A program made the translations under genes and the position numbers. The notes below the pieces were generated by a model. That model worked only from the letters and a program-made list of their open reading frames with translations, was not told where the DNA came from and searched no databases. Below are positions 58,493 through 64,000 of a stretch of 64,000 nt of DNA, in pieces. Position 1 is the first letter of the stretch. Each line of letters starts with the position of its first letter. Origin of the DNA: Bryobacterales bacterium (GTDB lineage Bacteria; Acidobacteriota; Terriglobia; Bryobacterales; Bryobacteraceae); assembly GCA_003170295.1 (NCBI GenBank), contig PNAJ01000022.1, positions 124,001 through 188,000 on the forward strand, given 5' to 3'.

Positions 58493-59466
58493 TACGTTTT
58501 TCTTCCCGAAAACGCTAGATAAGACGTCAGCAGCGCCGCCTCCACCAGCCCGAACGCGATCTTCGTCCCGTAAGAAATCACCGGCTCGTGATACTGCGAG
58601 AGAAACGATTCCACGATCCCCGCCCACACCAGCATCATCGCCGCCCCGCCCGCCAGTGTCACGACATCCCGCGAAACCATCCGCAATCTCTCCGCCCTCG
58701 AAATCCGGCTGCCCCATCCGATCAGCGCGTAGGCGATCGTGAGTCCCGCCTGTCCGCCCACCAGGATCGCCGGAATCTCAATCACCCCATGCGGCAGCAG
58801 CCACCCCAATAAAAACACCGTCTGCCCGCCATGGATATAGTCGAACGCCACCGCCCCCAGAATCACTCCGTTATAAAACAGCAGCACAATGGTCCCGAAC
58901 CCGAACGTCATCCCCAGCGCGAGCGTCGTCAACGCCACCTGCGTATTGTGCGTCATCAATTGCGCGGAGAATCGATTCTTTTTCCCCGCCATGCGCTGCC
59001 CGCGATTCTCGAGCTCCTTCGCCACGCGCTCGGCCGGCGATACCTGCAGTCCTTCGAACGGCATGATGACGCTCTTCGCTTCCGGATCGATCCGCAGCGC
59101 CAGCGCCCCGAACGCCACTCCCCCGATCGTCAACACCGCCGCCAATTGAAACGCCTTCCAGTGCTTACGAAACGTCCGCGGATACTCTTCCGTCACCCAT
59201 CGCCAAGGCCGGAACCGCTTCCGTTCCCGAGCCTCGTGAACCTCCGCATAAGCCCGGCTGACCAGCCATTCCAGGTACTTTCTTAACTCCCCCTCCGGCA
59301 CCCGAGCCAGATCGGCCGAAGCCCTCTGATAAAGTACTTGCAGATTCTCGACCTCGTGAAGCGTCAGCCGAGCCTCCGGATTCGCCTCCAGCCACGCCAG
59401 CGACTTCTCAAGCGCCGTCCAATGCGGCCTCTCCGTCTCCACAAATCGTGAAATATCCAGAATCAT
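58492..59466 (-). CDS. SpoIIM-like (stage II sporulation protein M family) membrane protein
   Basis: The 324-residue protein from ATG 59466 has a soluble helical N-terminus (LDISRFVETERPHWTALEKSL, LQVLYQRASADLARV) and a membrane domain with about five helices, including FSAQLMTHNTQVALTTLALG, FGFGTIVLLFYNGVILGAVAFD and LLPHGVIEIPAILVGGQAGL, the hallmark of the SpoIIM/DUF95 family. Outside spore formers it occurs with RDD, DUF58 and MoxR proteins, as here; the biochemical role is unknown. An in-frame start at 59520 would add 18 residues in a low-complexity stretch. Confidence 0.88.
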   Translation of the reverse strand: MILDISRFVETERPHWTALEKSLAWLEANPEARLTLHEVENLQVLYQRASADLARVPEGELRKYLEWLVSRAYAEVHEARERKRFRPWRWVTEEYPRTFRKHWKAFQLAAVLTIGGVAFGALALRIDPEAKSVIMPFEGLQVSPAERVAKELENRGQRMAGKKNRFSAQLMTHNTQVALTTLALGMTFGFGTIVLLFYNGVILGAVAFDYIHGGQTVFLLGWLLPHGVIEIPAILVGGQAGLTIAYALIGWGSRISRAERLRMVSRDVVTLAGGAAMMLVWAGIVESFLSQYHEPVISYGTKIAFGLVEAALLTSYLAFSGRKT

Positions 59467-59512
59467 ATTGGTGGCACAGTCTTCAGCCTGTGAATGTCTC
59501 GCTTTTTGTGGG

Positions 59513-59550
59513 GCCGCCAATCTTGGCGGCAGCCGCCCTTTCAGGCGGCT
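59513..59550. repeat. Two adjacent GCCGCC hairpins
   Basis: GCCGCC/GGCGGC around AATCTT (59513-59530) is followed immediately by AGCCGCC/GGCGGCT around CTTTCA (59531-59550). They are upstream of the SpoIIM-like gene in non-coding DNA and related to the hairpin at 33555-33572. Confidence 0.75.
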
Positions 59551-59697
59551 CTTTGTCCGTTTTCATCGCCATCGAGCATCACTCTGGACTACACTATCAT
59601 CACGCTCGTGACGGCGTAGCGTAGCGTTTTTCTTGACGACCTGTATTGGTACACATGCACCTGTACCGGCCACTCTGTCTGTGCCTTTCGCTCGCCG

Positions 59698-59832
59698 TTA
59701 GTGCCTAGTAAGCGGATCCAAGGATGTTTCAGAAACGTGCGCGGTAAGCTCTCCATGCCGATACCGGGCGTAAAAGGACCCGCCATCTCCCACAAGCCCT
59801 TCCCACTGCGCCGGACAGTCTGAGATCTTCAT
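59698..59832 (-). CDS. Small protein, 44 residues, in the DUF58/SpoIIM gap
   Basis: ATG 59832 opens a frame encoding MKISDCPAQWEGLVGDGG, SFYARYRHGELTAHVSETS and a short end. The composition is coding-like, and it lies 17 bases downstream of the DUF58 stop, so it would be cotranscribed in the cluster. No ribosome binding site stronger than GAAAAC precedes it. It resembles no family I can name. Confidence 0.5.
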   Translation of the reverse strand: MKISDCPAQWEGLVGDGGSFYARYRHGELTAHVSETSLDPLTRH

Positions 59833-59849
59833 CAGTTTTCGCACCCGAA

Positions 59850-61148
59850 TCACAACAACTGCCTCTGCTTCACCGAATCGTAAATCCCAATCAACGCACT
59901 GGAAAAATTCGCAGGATCGATCACCGACAACCGCACCCCCTGCCTCGCCAGCGACCCCTCCAGCTCCTTCAATCTCTTCCACGACAAATGACCCGCCAGA
60001 TCCCGATAAACGTCCTCCGCCGACTCGACATCGCCATTCTCAAACAATTTCCGCGTCGCAGCCGGACGCAGCATCCCCGCCAGCACCAGGTGCCTCCGCG
60101 CCAGCAGCTTCGTAGCCCGCGCGAAATTCTCCGCCAGAACCGGATCGTCGAGCGACGTCAAAAACAGCAGCAGCGCCCGCCTCCGCAACCGCAATCTCAA
60201 AAACGTTGCGATCTCGTCGAAATCCGGCGACACCGCTTTCGGATGCAACTGATAAATCGCATCACGGCAAGCCGCATAATGAGCCTTCCCATTCCGAGCC
60301 CTGACAAACGCGTCCACTTGATCTGAGAACGCCGCCAGCCCAAACAAATCCCCGCGCTTCTCCGCCGCTGCGCCCACAATCAGCCCCGCGGAAATCGACC
60401 GTTCGAGCGCAGTCTCTTCCCCCGCCGTTCGAGCCGATAACCGCGACCGGTCGATAATGACGTAAACCTCCTGCGTCCGTTCCACCTGAAACACTTTGGT
60501 GATCGGCCTTCCCCGCCGAGCCGTCGCCTTCCAGTGAATTTCGTCGAAGCCGTCCCCCGGCAAATACTCGCGCAGCTTTTCAAACTCCCGCCCGCGCCCG
60601 ATCTGCCGCATCGCATGCACTCCGCTGACTCCTTGCCGCAGAGCCTTCAAGTCATCCTTGCGACGCAGGTTCGGATAGGCACGAATCTCCATCGCGGCCG
60701 CGTCCTTGCGCCGCACCTGCCACATCCCCCAAGGCGACCGAGCCTCCAGATACACCGCATCCACCCGATACAGCCCCCGCCGGTACGCCGTCCACGTCCA
60801 CACAAATTCCGAAATCTCCGATGGCAATTCCACATCGGTTTCCTCAAAATCCGCATGAATCCCCTCCGGAACCACAACCCCCACCCGAACCCGCGTCTCG
60901 CGGCTTTGATGAACCCGCACACGAATCTCACAGGCGCGATCTTTAAACATGCGCACCAACGGTGGCAACTCAACGCGAATCCCGTCGAGCGCCCGCCCCC
61001 GCATCAGCGCATCCCCCAAAACAACAGCAACCACAACAACCAGACACACCAAAGCCGCCACCCGAGTCTCCGGCGACAAAGCCGCCAAAGTAGCCGAGGG
61101 AAACCCCACCAAAGCGACAACCCAGATCATCCGAGAAGAAGGAACCAT
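59850..61148 (-). CDS. DUF58-domain protein
   Basis: The 432-residue protein from ATG 61148 has two N-terminal membrane helices (MIWVVALVGFPSATLAAL, VAALVCLVVVVAVVLGDALM), a beta domain (RACEIRVRVHQSRETRVRVG), the DUF58 signature GREFEKLREYLPGDGFDEIHWKATARRG, and a vWA-like C-terminal half (EVYVIIDRSRLS, LLLFLTSLDDP). The family works with MoxR ATPases, by analogy in assembly of envelope or secreted complexes. Gene order DUF58 after moxR is typical. An in-frame extension to 61235 lies within the hairpin cluster and is not real coding. Confidence 0.9.
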   Translation of the reverse strand: MVPSSRMIWVVALVGFPSATLAALSPETRVAALVCLVVVVAVVLGDALMRGRALDGIRVELPPLVRMFKDRACEIRVRVHQSRETRVRVGVVVPEGIHADFEETDVELPSEISEFVWTWTAYRRGLYRVDAVYLEARSPWGMWQVRRKDAAAMEIRAYPNLRRKDDLKALRQGVSGVHAMRQIGRGREFEKLREYLPGDGFDEIHWKATARRGRPITKVFQVERTQEVYVIIDRSRLSARTAGEETALERSISAGLIVGAAAEKRGDLFGLAAFSDQVDAFVRARNGKAHYAACRDAIYQLHPKAVSPDFDEIATFLRLRLRRRALLLFLTSLDDPVLAENFARATKLLARRHLVLAGMLRPAATRKLFENGDVESAEDVYRDLAGHLSWKRLKELEGSLARQGVRLSVIDPANFSSALIGIYDSVKQRQLL

Positions 61149-61162
61149 ATTATGTAGTGCAT

Positions 61163-61251
61163 GCCGGTTGGCAACCGGCCTTCTTCTTGTGTGGGGCAGG
61201 TTGGCAACCTGCGGACCGATTGGCAATCGGTCCATCCGGGCATAGCCCGGA
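61163..61251. repeat. Four adjacent hairpins with TTGGCAA cores
   Basis: Stems GCCGGTTGGCAACCGGC (61163-61179), GCAGGTTGGCAACCTGC (61196-61212), GGACCGATTGGCAATCGGTC (61213-61232, plus C) and TCCGGGCATAGCCCGGA (61235-61251) stand side by side between moxR and the DUF58 gene. The first three share a TTGGCAA centre with different stems, i.e. compensating changes. They do not carry a T-run. Confidence 0.85.
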
Positions 61252-61310
61252 CGCGTCGCGCTGTTCCACCCCAGCGTCGGACGATGTTTTCGAGGGTATC
61301 GCCCCGACCT

Positions 61311-62276
61311 TCAAACCGGCACCGCCACACTCTCCAAAATCTTCTCCACAGCTTCCGCCGCCGTCATCCCCTCGATCTCAAACTCCGGCCGCAGAATCAA
61401 CCGGTGATCCAGCACCGGAATCGCCATTGCCTTCACGTCATCCGGAGTGACGAAATCCCGCCCCGCAATCGCCGCATGCGCCCTGCTCGACGCGACCAGT
61501 CCTTGCGTCGCGCGCGGACCCGCGCCCACCAGAACACTTTCATGCGTCCGCGTCTTTCGGACCAAATCGACAATATAAGCGACCAGTTCATCGCGCATCG
61601 ATACATCGATCAGCGCCTCGCGAGCCTGCGATAACTCACCCGCCTTCAGCACCGCGTGAACATCGCCGCGATTGAGACTAGTCTCCGGCGCATCGACACC
61701 AAGCATCCTCTTCGCCAGCGCCACTTCGTCCTCGCGCTCCGGCGCCATCATCGGCATTTTCAAAAGGAACCTGTCCTTCTGCGCCTCCGGCAGCGGATAC
61801 GTGCCTTCATACTCAATCGGATTTTGCGTCGCAAACACCGTAAAATCGGGCGATAAAGGATGCGTATCGCGATCGATGGTCACCGCCCTTTCCTGCATCG
61901 CTTGCAGCAGCGCCGATTGCGTTTTCGCGGGCGCGCGATTGATTTCATCCGCCAGCAAAAACGATGTGAACACCGGCCCGCGCACTAAGTGAAATTCGTT
62001 GCGCTCGAAATGAAACACACTCGTGCCCGTAATATCGGCCGGCATCAGATCCGGCGTAAATTGAATGCGCGCGAACTCGCAGCCCAGCACCTGCCCCAGC
62101 GTGCGCGCGAGCAATGTTTTCGCCACGCCCGGCACCCCTTCGATCAATGCATGCTGGCGGGTCAGAATCACGATCAGCGCGCTATCGATCGCGGCCTCTT
62201 GCCCCAGAATCACCTTCGCGATTTCCGTTCTGGCGCGATTGAGCGTCTGATGCAGTTGTTCCAGTCGTTCCGTCAT
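61311..62276 (-). CDS. moxR: MoxR-family AAA+ ATPase
   Basis: The 321-residue ATPase has Walker A GVPGVAKTLLARTLG, Walker B FLLADEINRAPAKTQSALLQAM, sensor 1 FATQNPIEYEGTYPLPEAQKDRF, and the C-terminal lid. MoxR proteins act as chaperones, often with vWA-domain partners, in activating secreted or membrane complexes. It overlaps the DUF4350 gene by four bases and is followed by the DUF58 gene after a repeat-filled gap of 162 bases, so co-transcription with the latter would pass through four hairpins. Confidence 0.95.
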   Translation of the reverse strand: MTERLEQLHQTLNRARTEIAKVILGQEAAIDSALIVILTRQHALIEGVPGVAKTLLARTLGQVLGCEFARIQFTPDLMPADITGTSVFHFERNEFHLVRGPVFTSFLLADEINRAPAKTQSALLQAMQERAVTIDRDTHPLSPDFTVFATQNPIEYEGTYPLPEAQKDRFLLKMPMMAPEREDEVALAKRMLGVDAPETSLNRGDVHAVLKAGELSQAREALIDVSMRDELVAYIVDLVRKTRTHESVLVGAGPRATQGLVASSRAHAAIAGRDFVTPDDVKAMAIPVLDHRLILRPEFEIEGMTAAEAVEKILESVAVPV

Positions 62277-63295
62277 TTTTTCTCCACCAGCGCTTTCGCG
62301 ATTTCACGATATGCGAAAACAACGTTTTTATGGTCAATTAAGGTTTCGCTAAGGCCGCTATTGAGCGATTTATGGTCATTTAAGGACGTCTTTTTCCACT
62401 CTTCCATGCAAATCCGCACCAGATTCTTCTCCGCAATGCCCCTTCGGAGCAGCGCCGTCATCCCGTCAAGCGAATCCCGCCCGGTCACCGCTTGCTCGGC
62501 GCGAGGCGCCCGCGATGGCAGCAAACTCGACGCGCTTCGCCACAAAAACAGCGCCGCGACCAATGCCAGCACCGCCAGCGCACCCTCCAAGTTATACTTG
62601 CGCATCAACTTGGTAATGCTGCCCGTTTCGACCACTCCGAAGTGATTTTCGTCAAACACAATATTCTTGGCGGGACCGGCCAGTTTGACGATCAAGGAAG
62701 CGTAGCGGTCTTCTCGAAGCCCTTCATTACTAAGCGGATAGCTCTCCGCCAACAGCACCACCGACCCCGTGCCCAGGGGACGCTCCAGCGCGTTTTGGTC
62801 CTGAGTGAGCATTTTCCATTCCGGCCCACCCCGCAGCACGAGCGCCGATTCACGTGGAATTTCTCCGTGTCCGGCATGCAAATCCTTGTAATCAAAGTGA
62901 ATATGCCACCGGCTCTCCACCGGGCGCACGTCTTTATCTTTCCAAGGCTGAGAAACCGGCAGAAAGGCGATCACCAGGCGCGCGCCTTTGCTGGTCAGCT
63001 CTTCATACTCTTTGAGCGTGTCCTCTTCGAGTTTTGCCCAGGCCACCGGTTCCACGCCCAGCACGAAAATCGTGGTCCCGGGACCCGGGTCGCTCTTCAT
63101 GCGGGATTTGTACAACCTCTCGACCTTCAGCACTTTAGCGAGGCTTTCATACAGTGCCATGGTGCCCATCGGGTCGGATCGCAGCGACGAATATTCCGGA
63201 TAAGCAGCCCCGGTTTCGAGTGGCGATACCACGACTTGCTCCAATCCCCAGGCCAACGCGGCGATAATCATCACAATTGCGATCTTATTGCGCAT
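62273..63295 (-). CDS. DUF4350-domain membrane protein
   Basis: The 340-residue protein has an N-terminal helix (IAIVMIIAALAWGLEQVVVS), a soluble DUF4350-type domain (SSLRSDPMGTMALYESLAKV, FVLGVEPVAWAKLEE, SVVLLAESYPLSNEGL, VFDENHFG), a second helix (GALAVLALVAALFLWRS) and a cytoplasmic tail. It is a regular member of the moxR/DUF58/DUF4129 cluster. The tail (KTSLNDHKSLNSGLSETLIDH) is encoded by the CCTTAAWTGACC repeat pair at 62328-62385. Confidence 0.85.
   Translation of the reverse strand: MRNKIAIVMIIAALAWGLEQVVVSPLETGAAYPEYSSLRSDPMGTMALYESLAKVLKVERLYKSRMKSDPGPGTTIFVLGVEPVAWAKLEEDTLKEYEELTSKGARLVIAFLPVSQPWKDKDVRPVESRWHIHFDYKDLHAGHGEIPRESALVLRGGPEWKMLTQDQNALERPLGTGSVVLLAESYPLSNEGLREDRYASLIVKLAGPAKNIVFDENHFGVVETGSITKLMRKYNLEGALAVLALVAALFLWRSASSLLPSRAPRAEQAVTGRDSLDGMTALLRRGIAEKNLVRICMEEWKKTSLNDHKSLNSGLSETLIDHKNVVFAYREIAKALVEKK
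62328..62385 (-). repeat. Tandem CCTTAAWTGACC pair inside the DUF4350 gene
   Basis: On the minus strand CCTTAAATGACC (62385-62374) and CCTTAATTGACCATAA (62343-62328) lie 42 bases apart. The same pair, with 32-base spacing, is at 31931-31978. Here the 12-mers encode parts of the LNDHK and LIDHK segments. Confidence 0.7.
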
Positions 63296-64000
63296 GGGTT
63301 CTCATCTCATTGAGGCCATTGGCCAGCGACTCGGCCATCGCGCGATCAACCGCATGACGCCCGTACCAGCCCTGCTCGAAAATCGCCACGCTGCGCGTAA
63401 ACGCGAGTGGCAGATCCGGTTTCGAACGCGCCCGCCGCGCCAACTCGCGGCGATAATCGAGCCCGCTTTTCCATCGCCGCAGCGACACTAACTCGCGCGC
63501 GCTTAAATAGTTGAGCGCTCCCAGGTACATCGCGCGCAGAGCCAATCGAAAATCGCCCTTCGCCATCCACTCGTCTGCAAGTGCGAGCCATTCGCTTTCG
63601 GGCATCCGATCCGCGGTCAGCGATTCATCCGCAAGATTCACCGCCGGCGCCGCGGCGACTGCCTGCGCTGTGACGACGGAAGTTCGTTTTCTCTTTAGGA
63701 AATACAACACCAGCCCTCCGGCGATGAGCGCGACGATCACCGTGATCAGCGCCAGCATCGCTTTCCTATTGACTGGCATGTCTTTACCGCCTGAACTGGT
63801 CTGCTTCCCGGGCCGCAGTTTGCTCCAGATCCAATCCCAAGTGTCTTCGATCAATCGGACGGCGCTGCGATACCAGCCGACCCATTTGCCTTGCGGCTCC
63901 TCGCCTGCCGGTCGCGGCGACCGCCAGGTGAATTCGCGCTGATGCACCACTTGATCGATGGCGCGGTCGAGTTGTTTTTCATCGATCGACTGGGCGTGTG
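63285..64000 (-). CDS. DUF4129-domain membrane protein, 5' end outside window
   Basis: At least 237 residues are visible, and the frame is open to the window edge (AQSIDEKQLDRAIDQVVHQ precedes REFTWRSP), so the start lies beyond 64000. A membrane helix (MLALITVIVALIAGGLVLYFL) is followed by the DUF4129 domain with WLALADEWMAKGDFRLALRAMYLGALNYLS and ARSKPDLPLAFTRSVAIFEQGWYG. DUF4129 often accompanies transglutaminase-like or DUF4350 proteins, which fits here. It overlaps the DUF4350 start by eleven bases and is part of the same operon. Confidence 0.87.
   Translation of the reverse strand, partial: HAQSIDEKQLDRAIDQVVHQREFTWRSPRPAGEEPQGKWVGWYRSAVRLIEDTWDWIWSKLRPGKQTSSGGKDMPVNRKAMLALITVIVALIAGGLVLYFLKRKRTSVVTAQAVAAAPAVNLADESLTADRMPESEWLALADEWMAKGDFRLALRAMYLGALNYLSARELVSLRRWKSGLDYRRELARRARSKPDLPLAFTRSVAIFEQGWYGRHAVDRAMAESLANGLNEMRTHAQ

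Noticed and set aside
61163..61251. Possible CRISPR-like array because of regular repeated units.
   Set aside because: The units are palindromes with differing arms, not identical direct repeats with unique spacers, and no cas gene is near.

Overview
The window is GC-rich bacterial chromosome and most likely comes from an Acidobacteriota genome of the Solibacter/Bryobacter type (Terriglobia, Bryobacterales). This is inferred from gene families: a large Oar-like TonB-dependent receptor with an N-terminal carboxypeptidase-regulatory domain, a Ser/Thr kinase fused to a TolB-like propeller, a protein ending in the TIGR03437-type extracellular domain, PEP-CTERM/exosortase-linked proteins, many signal-peptide proteins of unknown function, and numerous small intergenic palindromes. 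No rRNA, tRNA, CRISPR array, prophage or intact insertion sequence was seen. No 16S or other phylogenetic marker was available to settle the placement.

Layout. 1-11 kb: the 3' end of lon, a fossil of an M2 (ACE-like) peptidase, the TonB receptor, alaS, a YpdA-type flavin reductase, two tandem TlpA-like thioredoxins and a secreted HExxH protein. 11-18.8 kb: a decayed acidobacterial family gene, the kinase-TolB fusion, a PepSY/carboxypeptidase-regulatory pair and an HD-GYP phosphodiesterase. 18.8-31.9 kb: PilT, a CHRD/PEP-CTERM protein, a formamidase-like enzyme, small membrane and zinc-ribbon proteins, a glycerophosphodiesterase, a FecR-domain protein, a TIGR03437 propeller protein, two adjacent toxin-antitoxin-like pairs, a methyltransferase with a signal peptide, a NarL-type histidine kinase and a GH43/GH32-like propeller lipoprotein.

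32-37 kb is a minus-strand unit: an Omp85-like protein, a DUF4390 protein, an NtrY-like kinase and an NtrC-type regulator. 37-43.1 kb is a compact aromatic amino acid operon (kinase-like protein, trpC, trpF, trpB, trpA, chorismate mutase, aroF, tyrA) behind a recognisable promoter. trpE, trpG, trpD and a prephenate dehydratase are not in the window. 43.2-50.2 kb: yqeY, a class V aminotransferase with serA (serine synthesis), an orphan betaine-binding lipoprotein and alpha-glucan phosphorylase.

50.4-57.5 kb: a zinc-ribbon protein, then a six-gene minus-strand operon joining a TPR lipoprotein, a TIGR03008-like exosortase-associated CAAX protease, a HAD phosphatase, an uncharacterised enzyme-like protein and two sugar kinases (PfkB and ROK). 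57.7-64 kb: the conserved RDD / SpoIIM / DUF58 / MoxR / DUF4350 / DUF4129 set, probably an envelope function, cut by the window end.

Two themes run across the window. Many gene ends and gaps are built from dispersed repeats, some of which supply stop or start codons of real genes. Several genes also have a -10-like box only 8-11 nt before the start codon, which suggests leaderless transcription.
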